From Gambelia wislizenii (Eukaryota; Chordata; Lepidosauria; Squamata; Crotaphytidae): a stretch of 64,000 bases of DNA. Shown here one piece after another: positions 1 through 10,149 of this stretch. The translations under genes were made by a program, and so were the position numbers. Every line of letters starts with the position of its first letter. Positions within the stretch are counted from its first letter, which is position 1. The stretch covers positions 443,540,687 through 443,604,686 of the forward strand of contig JAUMIR010000001.1 of the NCBI GenBank assembly GCA_030847615.1, written 5' to 3'. The notes beneath the pieces were generated by a model that was not told where the DNA came from, did not search any database, and saw only the letters and a program-made list of their open reading frames with translations.

Positions 1-350
1 CAGGGGCAGGAGGGGGAATAAATCAGGGAAGCAAGGAGAAATAGATCAAGTGGGCAAGAGGACAAGGGGGGGAGAGACAGATGAGGTGGGATAGATTGGG
101 CAGGAGAGGGGGGAAATAGTCAGATTGGGCAGCGGAAGGGTGGGGAGAAGAAAAGAGACAGATGGCGGCAGGAGGGGAAATAGATTGGGCAGATGAGGGG
201 GAAACATCAGGCAGCAGATGGGTGGGGAAAGAAAAGAGACAGATGGGGCAGTAAGGGAATAGGTTGGGCAGGTGAGGGGGTGGGAGAAATAGTCAAATGG
301 GGAAGAAGGAGGGCAGGGAAACAAAGGGAAGAGAGAGGGAGAGAAGAGCA
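1..350. repeat. Purine-rich degenerate minisatellite
   Basis: G/A-rich sequence in which motifs such as 'agattgggcag' and 'gggtggggagaagaaaag' recur. The clearest repeat places 'aaaagagacagatgg' near 151 and again near 233, a period of about 82 bp. The long reading frames here come from low complexity and are not genes. The repeat probably continues left of the window. Confidence 0.65.
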
Positions 351-515
351 AAAATGCACCTACTCGCCCCACCTGATTGTCACTATCAAAACAGAAGTAC
401 AAAGGCTTTTCATGTCAATGAAATGTGCCCTCCAGCAATGATTTGAATGCAGATATATGCTATTATCCTGCTATAGTACCACTGGTAAAGCCTGGTGTGA
501 TAATCTCCATAGATT

Positions 516-532
516 TTGTGTGTGTGTGTGTG
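516..532. repeat. (TG)n microsatellite
   Basis: Short run of alternating T and G. Nothing else is recognisable between the minisatellite and about 540. Confidence 0.8.
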
Positions 533-539
533 AAAAAAG

Positions 540-815
540 AAAATTATCTGATAACTTTTGATTTTAATAATTAGTAGAATTTGGCCAGCCGAAGAAGTGT
601 ATGAGGTACTTTTAGAAAGAGAGGTATGAATATAGAAATATATATGTATAACTGCTGAAAAGAAAGTCAGAAGCCATTATTTCTTTTTCTAGATTTATGT
701 ATTTCTTTTTATATCTTTCTCTTTTCTCTTTTTCTTTCTTTCGTTTTCTAAATATATGTAATTTTTATTGTATCTTGAAAAACTTGTAATAAAAATTATG
801 CAAAAAGAAAATAAA
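540..815 (+). mobile_element. Possible L1 3' end
   Basis: AT-rich, pyrimidine-tract-rich sequence ending in 'aacttgtaataaaaattatg' and an A-rich tail. This resembles the 3' UTR and tail of reptile L1 elements; the L1 at 58.8 kb has a similar 'taaaaattattgaaa' terminus. No coding sequence supports it, so the call is weak. Confidence 0.3.
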
Positions 816-930
816 TAATAAAATGGAATTTGCTTTTGCCACCCTGATCCTAAATACACTTATTTGGGCATATGCACCATTATATTGGTTTTGTTTTTAA
901 AGGGACCATACATTTTTAAAGCAAAGGTAA

Positions 931-1394
931 TGTTGCAGAAATCATGGAACAGCAGACCCACGGATTGGAAAGTGAGTTTTATTACACCGGTGGGCCTGAC
1001 TGGAATATCTTCCAAAGAGTCAGAACCCCGAGCTGGAGTTACAGAATATTTTTATACAGTGATGACAAGTATGCAAAAAGCCATTCCCTCCTCCTTCTCT
1101 TTGGTGTCAGCAGTTTCCCTTGAGACAATTTGTTGATAGTTCAAGGCAAGATAACTTAGGAACATTTAGATACAGTTCGACCGTTATTAGAGAAAGAATT
1201 TGTTTACATCAGCATATCGTATGTTTCTGGAACATAGAGTTGATTAGTAAGGAACATTGACTAGGCCTGAGAGTTAAAGGAAAAAGACTTTGCAGAGTCC
1301 CAGAGTCTCATGGGCTATCTAGTCTGACCCCAAATAGTGATGGTAAGATTGCAGCATTCAGCAAATAGACATTAGAGTCAGAATGGCTACTACA
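931..1394 (-). mobile_element. Solo LTR, copy A (ERV-like)
   Basis: 464-bp sequence ending TG...CA on both strands (plus strand TGTTGCAGAA to GCTACTACA), flanked by a perfect 4-bp duplication, GTAA at 927-930 and 1395-1398. Read on the minus strand it has LTR organisation: a TATAAA box (plus-strand TTTATA at 1051-1056) followed about 70 bp downstream by AATAAA (plus-strand TTTATT at 978-983). No internal retroviral region adjoins it, so it is a solo LTR. A second copy lies at 6764-7211. A 4-bp duplication is usual for gammaretrovirus-like ERVs, but LTR evidence alone does not settle the class. Confidence 0.75.
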
Positions 1395-1400
1395 GTAATA

Positions 1401-1615
1401 CAGTTGTCCTTCATATTCACTGAGGTTTGGTTCCAGGACCCCCTCCCCCCGTGGATACCAAAATCCGTGAATACTCAAGTCTGATTATATGCAATGGCAT
1501 AGCAAAATGGTCTCCCTTAGGTTTGCTTTTTGGATTATTATTTTTTAAGAATATTTTCATGCCGTGAATACTTACATCTGTGGATACCAAATCCGTGGAT
1601 ATGGAGGGACAATTG
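1401..1615. mobile_element. Tigger-like (Tc1/mariner) MITE
   Basis: Element flanked by TA (1399-1400 and 1616-1617) with inverted ends CAGTTGTCC... and ...GGACAATTG and paired 'gtggatacc' motifs inside. Close relatives lie at 34666-35577 (split) and 57332-57565. It is nonautonomous with no transposase coding. It begins two bases after the target duplication of LTR copy A. Confidence 0.8.
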
Positions 1616-1617
1616 TA

Positions 1618-3215
1618 GAATGAACTCTGGAATCATGTACATGCCTAGCTGCAGATGGTCAACCCCTGACCATCTGCAGCCAAATATATGTATATTTTTA
1701 AATAAGAGGAAAAGATGCTACAGTGAGCAATATGAACCCTAGCGGGTCCTCACATGTCTATTTCAGCCTGGGGGGTGGCAATGCGCCTAATTGCTTCTTC
1801 CCTTCCATCTGCCCCTCTCTGGGTAGTTAAAAGAGACAGCAGGCTTAGGTTTCAGCATTCTGGACTTTGGCCACCAGGTGCAGCTTTAGTAGCTTTAGTT
1901 GTATCACTGATGAGAAGGTCTTCCAAGAAATAAGCATTTCATCTGCAAATTAGGGAGGAAAATGCAAAGGGCCATCATAACAGCTTCCATTATGTTTAAA
2001 AAAATGATGACAATTACTCTCTATAACCACTTTTAGTAGAGAGTAGATAATGGAATTAAATTAATGGATGAGTAATATTGGTTAAGTAGCAAGAAAATTT
2101 GCTAGTTACTAATTACATTCAAAGGCACTCTTCTGTAAGAAGAGTGAGGGGGAGGGAGTGCAAGTTACCTTGGTATAAGCAGTAGTGTTTTAATAACTGA
2201 AAGGTTTTTTGGTTTGGTTCTAAAGCCCGACTGTCAGATATTAGTGCTTAATTTCTCCAGCTTCACTACCAAGATGTGTTTGGGGGACACACAAATAATA
2301 TTGATAAACTTTCTCTTAACCTTAAAAAAACATATTACTATAATTGCAAAATAATCAAAACAGTATTTATACTTTTGGTCTTTCCAACTTGGAATCAAAG
2401 TTAGTTGTTATTCCAAATACACTTGATCTCCTGGATTAAAATAGATACAAAAGCCACAAAAATCAATTCACTTGGCTTTCTTGGCTTTGCAACAGATCCA
2501 GAAATATTTTATACTGCTTGGAATAGCCTCAAATTAAGAATTAAGGTTCTAGTCACTGTGGAATAACCTAATCAAAAACGAGTACAATAGAATGAATATT
2601 AGCCTCAGCATTTCAAAGGAATAACAAGCACATTCTGATTGCAGTTAACTATCAAAGCCCCTTATTGAAAGAAACAAAAAATGGGAAATTTCATGCCCTG
2701 CGGGAGTAGAGTATAATTACGTGATAGTGTCAGTTATTTCCCAATGGTGCTACATGTCATGACAAGAAAGTGAGCAGTATTAAAAACTGTCATTGCCTTC
2801 TAGTATTCTTCATTAGCTATATCTGGGCCTTGGACTCCTCAGAGTAGTCATCAGATGAGAGGGAAATACCCTTTTCGTAGATCTGAAAAGTCAGTCATCC
2901 TCACTTGGTGATATTAATTCAATTGCCCTTGAGCAAGACAAGAAAAGAATCTGACAGTAAATCAAACAGACTCTATCTCACTTGATAGAATGTCTAATCT
3001 TTGACACCTTTCCCCAAGAGGAATAAAACCGCAAAAGCTAAAATATCAGATTATTAATCCATTTTTAAGAGTCTTGTTGAGTTCTTAGAAATATATTTAT
3101 GACAACAGCTAGGGATATATTCAAACGGTGAGAGATAAACTCAATTTCATTTTTGACAATATCAAGAAAAACAGTGCAGCGTTTGAGATGCATGATGTCA
3201 TGTCAGACTTGGAAC
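1618..3215. other. No feature recognised
   Basis: AT-rich, apparently single-copy sequence. I see no reading frame with family resemblance, no terminal repeats and no tandem structure. A 13-bp inverted pair (gatggtcaacccc / ctgaccatctgca) near 1655-1680 is the only local structure. Confidence 0.5.
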
Positions 3216-3395
3216 TTGCAGGGAGAAAACCCCACTTCAGCAATGGAAAGACAGTTATGGTTAATTCTTTAATGACATGGCATGCTGGTGGATTTCCCAT
3301 AGGCTATTGGTTCACCACTATGTGAACAGAGTGCTGGACTAGATAAGTTTTTGGTTTGATCCAGAAGGGCTCTTACATTCTATGTTGTGGTGGTC
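3216..3395 (+). mobile_element. Old CR1-type LINE 3' tail
   Basis: Contains 'gtgaacagagtgctggacta', 'gatccagaagggctctt' and a degraded 'ttctatgtt' tail, the pattern of old CR1/L3-type 3' ends in amniotes. A similar fragment lies at about 42900-42972. There is no target duplication and the copy is highly diverged. Confidence 0.4.
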
Positions 3396-3559
3396 TTTTA
3401 AATTTACCATGGCATTTTCCACATAAAATACAAATTTTTCTTCTAGTGACACAAAACAGATATTTGTTTGGTTTTTAAATCTTAATCCAAGGTGTTGACA
3501 CTGCACTTCTCCAGATGAAACAAATGTGCCAGGCAGTTGTGGTATTTGTTGCTGTAGTT

Positions 3560-3562
<3 letters not shown>

Positions 3563-3590
<28 letters not shown>
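3563..3590. repeat. (GT)14 microsatellite
   Basis: Perfect GT dinucleotide run. The sequence from 3591 to about 4508 that follows shows no recognisable feature. Confidence 0.95.
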
Positions 3591-3593
<3 letters not shown>

Positions 3594-4508
3594 AAAGATG
3601 ATTCTGTTGCCCCGGACTATTTTCTGGCAATTCCCAGTACCGGCTGCAACATTTTATTTCCACCCTTGAGTATTTTTTTTTCTAAATTCCAAGACATAGC
3701 AGAACAAAAAATTATCCTTCACTCCTTTTCATTTTTTTTTATTTTTTAAAGAATTATGGTACATCAGTGAAATGACACTTTTGCATGATAGCATTATAAT
3801 TATTTTTAAAAGTGGAAAGTCAGAGAGGGGGAAATTTGTCATTCAGCCCACGAGACCACCTCAGCAAATTATGGAAGAGCCCTTGTGTAGATCCAAGCAA
3901 CCACTCCAAACAGCTCCTAAAAGGAATGGAGTAGACTGACATAGAGGTGACAATTGACAAAACCCAGGAAGCTATATTGCAACAAGTCATGCTTCTGTAG
4001 AACAACTTGGAAGATTCCCTACTTAGTCAAACAGCTTGCAGTTCTTAAAGCATGGGTAGGCAACCATTAGAGTGTCTGGAGGTGGTGCTTGCCCTCATTT
4101 TTTATCCTTGGACCTCCATAGACCATTAGAGTTCCTTTTTTTAAAAAGGCTATTTGGGACTCCCCAAAAGGTCCCAGGATAAAATAGCCCTAAAATGAAG
4201 GACTGCATTGCCTGTGAGAGTTCTGGGGTTGTGATGTTTCAATTTTGGCCCTATTTTTTAATCAATTGGATGGCCCAGTGGATCCAAGGGTCTGTAATGG
4301 TGGGCTGCATGCATAATTCCTACTCCTGTCTTAGAATCCTCTTAGAATCAGCAAGCAGAGTTGTAAAAAAAATGGATCTGTAATCATCAATAATAGCTAG
4401 CAACCAAAACAACGGTTTTTCTATTATTGCCTAAAGAAAACTACCACCAGATTGATGGTGGAGATTGATGATAGAGACTTGTTTCCATGGTATGTTATTG
4501 GTAGCATT

Positions 4509-4558
4509 AATTATTATTATTATTATCATCATCATCATCATCATCAATCATCATCATG
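4509..4558. repeat. (ATT)n(ATC)n microsatellite
   Basis: An ATT-type trinucleotide run changes into ATC/TCA repeats. The adjoining 4559-4661 is AT-rich and may be the 3' end of the L2-like fragment that begins further right on the minus strand. Confidence 0.9.
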
Positions 4559-4661
4559 TTTATTTATAACACCCTTTTCACCAAAGGGCAGAACATCAAC
4601 ATATCCAAAGACAAGGAAAATAAAACATAACATTATAAATATACATGAAGTAAACGTGTAT

Positions 4662-4838
4662 ATTTGCATAAAGGGTTGAAGGCCTTCCTCTTTGATTAAG
4701 CTGCTGAGTACGCCTAAGGTTTCTGAGATGGATAGTGACTAGTGTGGATAGTGACACTAGTCACTATCCATCTCAGAAACCTTAGGCGCAACTCAGCAGC
4801 TTAATCAAAGAGTAAGGCCTTCAACCTTTTATGCAAAT
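4662..4838. repeat. 84-bp near-perfect inverted repeat (hairpin)
   Basis: Left arm 4662-4745 and right arm 4754-4838 are reverse complements apart from about four single-base differences or indels. They are separated by only 8 bp (ggatagtg), itself a partial extra copy of the arm tip 'ggatagtgac'. The right arm runs straight into the L2-like sequence at 4839-5415, so the structure looks like a foldback duplication of an L2 3' end. It is not a typical MITE: no target duplication is visible. Confidence 0.85.
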
Positions 4839-5415
4839 GGGTGAGATCTTCCTTCAGCCAGAGGTCTGAAGGAAGGTCTAGAGGAAAACCACTCAACGGA
4901 TGCAGAGCCAGGTCTTTTGAAGGTCTTGCAGCCTTGACAGAGCTGTGCATGTCGGTGGAGCAGACAATAATCCTTTGCCTGTGGATCTTAAATTCCTAGA
5001 TGGTACATACCATGCTAGCCAAGCTAGCCAGAACCCAACGTTTGAAACGGGCCCTGGCCCAAACTGGGGCTGGGAGGCAAACTTGCCAATAGGCTATTAC
5101 AATAATCCAAGCATGAGATAACCAAGGCCTTGACCAAGTTAGGCATTCTCAATAATCAAAAACCTACAGATCCTTTGGATGTTCAAAGATGGAAATTACA
5201 TATCTTTGCAATCACCCCAATAAAGAGGTACAGGGACAAATAATCATCCAGCAGGGCTCCAAGGATCCTGGCATCTAAAACAGGAACCAATGTGCCACCC
5301 TATAAACACAGTGGAGGACATGAAAGAGGGGCTACTGGATGGTCAGACTGAAACACAAAGATCTCTGTTTCATCCAGCTTAAGATGGTGAGTGGTCATCC
5401 ACAAAGAAGCACTCG
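4839..5415 (-). mobile_element. L2-like LINE, RT C-terminal region
   Basis: Broken minus-strand translation shows the order expected after the RT palm in L2-type LINEs: 'LKLDETEIFVF', then 'ILGALLDDYLSL', then 'LVKALVISCLDYCNSLLASL'. Stops and frameshifts interrupt it, so it is a dead copy. Its right end abuts the endonuclease region of the CR1 at 5415-8160, and its left end runs into the inverted repeat. Confidence 0.65.
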
Positions 5416-5762
5416 ATAGTGCTGCTGTTAGTACAGTCCAGTCATGGGACTAATCCCACCAGGTTTCAGTGATGCCTATCATATCATATTTGTTTTGCTA
5501 TGCTAAAAGTTTAAGTTCATCGTATTTAGTTCCCATGCTGTGCTAAGAGCTTAAGTTCATCCTGTTTATTTCCCATGCTCTGTGCATTAGTATAGAGACA
5601 TCTAAGACCATGGGCCATTTCCCCTATCTGCCTTTTAAATGGTTTATTCCTCCCATTGTTGGGTTGTTGTGCTATTTGCCTTGTTCTCTGTATAACATTT
5701 GGGCTATTATCTCTAGCACTCAATGAACTCCTGCCTTCAAGAGTACTGCCTTCCTCCCCCAT
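5415..5762 (-). pseudogene. CR1 ORF2 endonuclease N-terminus
   Basis: Minus-strand reading gives 'LRCLYTNAQSMGNKQDELKL', the usual start of the CR1 apurinic-type endonuclease. After a duplicated segment and frame breaks come 'IIGITETWWDESHDW', containing the conserved ETWW block. EN nicks target DNA for target-primed reverse transcription. Only about the first 90 residues remain, so it is nonfunctional. It lies downstream of ORF1 with a 40-bp gap, as in intact CR1. Confidence 0.7.
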
Positions 5763-5801
5763 ACAACTCAGTTTAAAGCCCTCCTGATAAGGTTTCAGAC
5801 T

Positions 5802-6018
5802 CTAAGTAAAAACATTCCTGTCAGCTGCTTTGAGGTGCAACCCATCTCTTGCCAGACGTCCACCCCCCTGAAACTTCAGCCTATGGTCCAGGAAGCCAAA
5901 TTGTTCCCAAGGGCACCATCTGCGGAGCCAGTTGTTTACTCCCACTATTCTTCTCTCCCTTCCTGGACCATGCCCTTCCATTGGAAGGACAGACGAAATG
6001 ACTATCTGTGCATCCAGG
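5802..6018 (-). pseudogene. CR1 ORF1 esterase, C-terminal block
   Basis: Reads 'LLKNLDAQIVISSVLP' then 'WLRRWC', 'FGFLDH' and 'RDGLHL' before a stop at 5802. The D-x-x-H of RDGLHL matches the catalytic Asp/His block of SGNH esterases found in CR1 ORF1 proteins. This is the C-terminal continuation of the esterase segment at 6656-6763; the plus-strand CR1 at 6019-6655 separates them. Confidence 0.7.
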
Positions 6019-6655
6019 TTCTTCAGCAGTGTGATGCAGCAGCTAAAAAGGCAATGCAAGTCTAGGCTGCATTAATAGGAGTATAGTGTCTAGATCAAGG
6101 GAAGTAATAGTGCCACTCTGTTCTGCTGTAGTCAGATCTCACTTTGAATACTGTCTCCAGTTCTGGGCACCACAATTCAGGAAGGATATTGAGAAGCTGG
6201 AATGTGTCCAGAAGAGGGAGACCAAAATGGTTAAAGATTTGAAATCCATGCCCTATGAGGAGCAGCCTAGGGAGTTCGGCATGTTTTGTCTGGAGAAGAG
6301 AAGGTTAAGAGGTGACATGATAGCCATGTTTAAACATTTGAAGGGATGCCATACTGAGGATGGGGTGAGCTTTTTTTCTGCTGCTCCAGAGACTAGGACA
6401 TAGAGCAATGGGTTGGAACTACAGGAAAAGAGATTCCACCTAAACATTAGGAAGAACTTCCTGACAGTGAGAGCTATTCAGAAGTGGAATACAATGCCTC
6501 GGAGTGTGGTGGAGTCTCCTGTGGAGGTTTTTAAACAGAGACTGGATGGCCATTCTGTCAAAAATGATTTGATTGTGTATTCCTGCATGGCACAGGGTTG
6601 GACTGGATGGCCCTTATGGTCTCTTCCAGCTCTATGATTCTATGGTTCATATTCC
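6019..6655 (+). mobile_element. CR1 LINE 3' end inserted in another CR1
   Basis: Plus-strand translation gives the CR1 ORF2 C-terminus starting '[10 protein letters not shown]' and continuing '[11 protein letters not shown]', 'SHFEYCLQFWAPQF' and '[18 protein letters not shown]', with a stop within the frame near 6403. It ends in the CR1 tail 'ctctatgattctatgg'. It is 5' truncated to about 640 bp and sits, in opposite orientation, inside the ORF1 esterase of the minus-strand CR1. A possible short duplication (ggttc) is present at both ends. Confidence 0.85.
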
Positions 6656-6763
6656 TACCTAAAGCCTCATAATCCCTTGTGATCTTCTGAAGGCTATGCC
6701 TTACAGTATCATTGGTTCCCACGCGGACCAAAAGGAAGGGATAATGGTCAGAGGGCTTGATGA
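6656..6763 (-). pseudogene. CR1 ORF1 esterase, GxND block
   Basis: Minus-strand reading 'YPFLLVRVGTNDTVRHSLQK' followed by 'ITRDYEALGRN'. GTND is the block III signature (GxND) of SGNH hydrolases. The segment is bounded by LTR copy B on its 5' side and by the inserted plus-strand CR1 on its 3' side, and it links the two neighbouring ORF1 pieces. Confidence 0.75.
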
Positions 6764-7211
6764 TGATGCAGAAATCATGGAACAGCAGATCCACGGATTG
6801 GAAAGTGAATTTTATTACACCGGTGGGCCTGACTGGAATATCTTCCAAAGAGTCAGAACCCCGAGTCATGACTACAGAAAACCTTTATACAGTTTAATGA
6901 CCGTATGCAAAAACAATTCCCTCCTCCTTCTCTTTGGTGTCAGCAATTTCTCTGCAACAATTGTTGATAGTTCAGAAAGTACAAGGCAAAATAGCTTAGG
7001 AACATTTAGGTACAGTTCGACCGCTATTAGAGAAATAATTTGTTTACCTCAGCTTATCATATGTTTCTGGAACATAGAGTTGATTAGTAAGGAACATTGA
7101 AAAGACTTTGCAGACTTCTAGAGTCTCATGGGCTATCTAGTCTGACCCCAAATAGTAATTGTAAGTAACAGCATTCAGCAAATAGACATTAGAATGCAAA
7201 TGGCTACCACA
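6764..7211 (-). mobile_element. Solo LTR, copy B (ERV-like)
   Basis: 448-bp copy of the LTR at 931-1394, with the same orientation, ends and landmarks: minus-strand TATAAA (plus TTTATA at 6884-6889) and AATAAA (plus TTTATT at 6811-6816). Flanks are ATGA on the left and ATAA on the right, a 4-bp duplication with one difference. It is inserted into CR1 ORF1 between the esterase block I and GxND segments. Confidence 0.75.
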
Positions 7212-7814
7212 ATAAGACTTGTCAGCCTCTCTGTTACATCTTGAATTTTTGCCCCAGGGAGACAGCATTCATCCCAAGACTTTTTGTCACACCTGCAAAC
7301 TACTACTTCTGTTCCTCACAGCAGGTAATCCCCTACCACCACCACCCTCCTCCTTCAAGTCTTGGCAGAGGCCACTTCATGTGCTGGATCTACCAAGGTT
7401 TCCTGTGTGTTCCCTAAGGCCTGGCACTGCTGCTCTTCCTCTTCTTCTCTGGAAAGAGAGAGCTTCAAATTGATTCTGTAGCTTCAAGCTGGCCAAATGA
7501 GCCCTGACCCTTCTACTTCTCTGTGTCACATTCTTCCAAGTGTTCGTTTCCTGTGTATGGAAGATGGCCTCCTCTGCAGACATCTCCCCGGTGTGTTCTG
7601 CATCCGGGATAGTCTTCTCTACTCTGTCCAAGAAAACTTCTCGCTGCCTAATATTTAGAAGAGTAGATACCATGTCCTCAAGATGCTTGAACTTCTCTTC
7701 CAGTAGGGCCACCAACTTGCACTTGCTGCAGGTATAGCTCCCCACATCCTCTGGCAAGAAGACAAACATCCCACAGGTGTTGCAGGTGACTGCAGCAACT
7801 CCCTCACTGCCCAT
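7212..7814 (-). pseudogene. CR1 ORF1, zinc-binding head, coil and esterase block I
   Basis: Start at 7814 (MGSEGVAAVTC). Residues 11-32 hold C-x2-C-x14-C-x2-C (CNTC ... CSKC), a four-cysteine zinc-binding module, followed by a charged heptad-like stretch (residues 36-60) and then basic residues. A stop at 7377 ends the first frame. Beyond it, near 7315-7345, the minus strand reads 'VVVVGDYLL', a stop, then 'GTEVVV', which aligns with SGNH block I. The nucleophile Ser of the usual GDS reads Tyr (TAC). Residue-level decay shows a dead copy. The role in CR1 is RNP/ORF1p-like. Confidence 0.65.
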
Positions 7815-8160
7815 ATTCAGTCTTCTTAAGTAGTCACTGAAAGAGAACTTTGGACTTCCATATCAAAAACTCCTTTGGTATCCCCCCTTCCACTCAATGC
7901 CTGTTGACCTTGTTTCTCAAAAGAGTTCCTATGCCCCTGTTATGTTAGAACTGTTGCTGCGTGCTGCTGATTTTCCAAGATTAACCTGGAAAGACTGCAG
8001 CAGCAGTTATATAGAGCTAGTGGCTGCTAACTCTTCCCCCAGGCAGGGCAGTGGCTCAGCAGAAGCCCCACCCACTCAGACCATGTGCTCAGGGAGAGCA
8101 AATGGCCAAAAACAAACTCGAGCCCCCCAGCAAGACTTTAAAAAGACAATTGAAAAATGA

Positions 8161-8636
8161 AGGCTGACCCCTCACACACAGCCCACCTTCTGCTGAGTTT
8201 CCAAATCATGCGTACCTAGAGCTATGCATTCATGACTTTCATATTCACAATCCCTACATATTCCCTAGTTTAAGGGGTATATAGGAACTGTGAAAATCTG
8301 TCAATCCCCATTTGCCAGGCAGCAGCTACTGCAATCAATGGAGGTCTGTTCCCCTGTTGATCAGGAAAGGCTGATGTTTCCATATACACCCTTGCACAAG
8401 TGATCTCCAGTGTGAGAAGGGATTGTGACAGGGGTCCTGCTTCTGTCAGTTGCAATGGAGAACACTCACAAGAGGGGGTGGGAAACATTAGTTAGCTGTT
8501 TCCAGAGCAACAGGGGAACAGACCCCCATCAACCACAGTGTTTGCAACCCAGTAAGTGTGGTTGGAAGGTGGGTTGGGCAGGAGTCACTGCATAGCACAG
8601 TGTGTATTGCAGGTGTGCATTTGTAACTGCCCAAGT
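8161..8636. other. No feature recognised
   Basis: Unassigned sequence. 'ctgttcccctgttgatcagg' (8348-8367) is partly echoed in inverted form near 8508-8533 (caggggaacagacccccatc), which hints at the arms of a foldback element of about 190 bp, but no target duplication was found. Confidence 0.4.
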
Positions 8637-8838
8637 GAATTCCATCCAATAATAATATGATAATGATATTAAGAATATTAGAGAGCCAGTGTGGAGTAGT
8701 GTGGAGTAGTGGTTTGAGGACTGGGCAATGACTCTATTATTGAATTCCATCCAATAATAATATGATAATGATATTAAGAATATTAGAAAGCCAGTGTGGA
8801 GTAGTGGTTTGAGGACTGGGCTATGACTCTGGAAACCA
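8637..8838. repeat. 105-bp tandem duplication containing a SINE head
   Basis: Unit 1 starts at 8637 and unit 2 at 8742, each beginning 'gaattccatccaataataat' and running into the tRNA-like SINE head 'gccagtgtggagtagtgg'. Unit 1 also carries an 11-bp internal repeat (gtggagtagt twice). Only unit 2 continues into the rest of the SINE, so the duplication arose after or during SINE insertion. Confidence 0.85.
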
Positions 8839-8893
8839 GGGTTCAAAGCCCTGCTTGGACATGAAACCCCACTGGGTGACCTTGGGCAATTTG
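8788..8893 (+). mobile_element. tRNA-derived SINE, truncated
   Basis: Has the SINE head with A-box-like 'gtggagtagtgg' and B-box-like 'ggttcaaagccc', then 'ccactgggtgaccttgggca'. It stops before the usual tail ending in 'tgccttcaagtcattt'. Same family as the copies at 22848, 23346, 29666, 35744 and 56297. Confidence 0.8.
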
Positions 8894-10146
8894 TTGGAAT
8901 TTTCCAGTTTTAATGGCTGCACTGCATGGAAAGCCACATTTGACCTAATTATTATATATTGCCAATTATTAATATAGACATGGGGCTGCGGGCATTAGGG
9001 TAGGTAACAGTAGTAAATGTATGCATTGAACTTGGTCAGTACAAGTGATTGAGAAATTTGTTTCAGATAGTTTCTGAGAAAGACACCAAAATCAACAAGT
9101 TTATTTATATTCAGGAGAGAAAGAACTTTAGGTTTAAGCATTTTAAATGGAGTAGACAGCAAAACTGTCAGATATCTCCATCTCTGACCCTTCTTTCAGG
9201 GTGTAACCCAGGGCAGATCATTTAATCATCTTGCTACCTGGAAGGCTTCCTCTGAATTCAGTATATCATACATGTCAACTACATGATACACCCAATGTCT
9301 GTACATGATATACACCAATCGCTTGAGTCCCACCATATTGTTGCTATGCAGGACAGACAAGTGCACAGACGGAGCATACAAGACTATTATGCAGTTCCTT
9401 CAGCCTTAGCATATTTATGGAGAAGTGGCTATTAAGTGAAACCACCAAGATAACAACAGAATATTTTAGTGCAATAAATCGAATTTCCCTCCAACTAAGT
9501 TGCTGAGCAATGAAGCCTGGAGTATATGAATCAAAAGCTATTATGCAACAAAATACTAGAAAACTAAAACCAGGAAATTGTTTTAAAAGGTCCCAATCCA
9601 GCAAAAGTTGCTTTTGTTACAACTAAATTCTGCTGGGTTCCAAGAAATATTCTTCTTCTGAGCTGTTTGTTTAAACCAGCAGCATTTACCTTTGCAATGG
9701 TTCTTTATAAATCAGAAAGCCTTTTTAAATTTAGTTTGGGCCTTCAGTCATGCCAGGCAGTGCTTATCAGGCAAGCACAGGCCACTCTCTTTCTAAAGAA
9801 GCCCTGGGAGGAAGAGGCAGTTAGGTGAGAGTTGTTAGCTCCACAGGGCCAGGAAAATGACAAAGTGCTTTACATTCCTCATTGTGTATGGAAGATGAGT
9901 ATAGACCTCTTTATGCCCTTCACATCCTCTGCTCAACTGCCATATACAGTGTCCTAAATACTACTATTAGTCCCAGCTGGAGTAGACTCATTGAATCAAT
10001 TGGATTTACCAATGTCTTGACTCACCTTTTAACTATTCACTCAAGAGACGGTTGTGTCTCATCTTCTATCATGTGTCTGTGTGAGACGCAAGAGTTTCTC
10101 TTTGTATTGTATGTTTCCTGTTTGTGCTGCCTAATGTAAACAGGAC
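8894..10146. other. No feature recognised
   Basis: Moderately AT-rich sequence without recognisable coding, terminal repeats or tandem structure. It could hold old unassigned repeats; I cannot name any. Confidence 0.45.
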
Positions 10147-10149
10147 TAA

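Larger units (their letters stand above)
5415..8160 (-). mobile_element. CR1 LINE, 5' half (ORF1 and start of ORF2), interrupted twice
   Basis: Minus-strand CR1 running from a 5' region near 8160 through ORF1 (7814 down to 5802) into the ORF2 endonuclease (5762 down to about 5415). Two later insertions interrupt it: solo LTR copy B (6764-7211) and a plus-strand CR1 3' end (6019-6655). With both set aside, the ORF1 segments are in order: zinc-binding head, coiled region, SGNH block I, GTND block, DxxH block. The EN part holds a 40-bp tandem duplication (units from 5502 and 5542). Most of EN and all of RT are missing at the left boundary. The 5' limit at 8160 is approximate. Confidence 0.7.

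Noticed and set aside
46..441. Open frames on both strands at the left edge
   Set aside because: Products of the purine-rich minisatellite; composition alone keeps them open.
5415..6655. A twin-priming 5' inversion of a single CR1
   Set aside because: The minus-strand CR1 resumes on the far side (6656-7814) with consecutive ORF1 blocks, so the plus-strand CR1 is an insertion, not an inverted half.
7540..8160. Plus-strand frames over the CR1 5' region as genes
   Set aside because: Antisense to CR1 ORF1 and its 5' region, with no independent motif.
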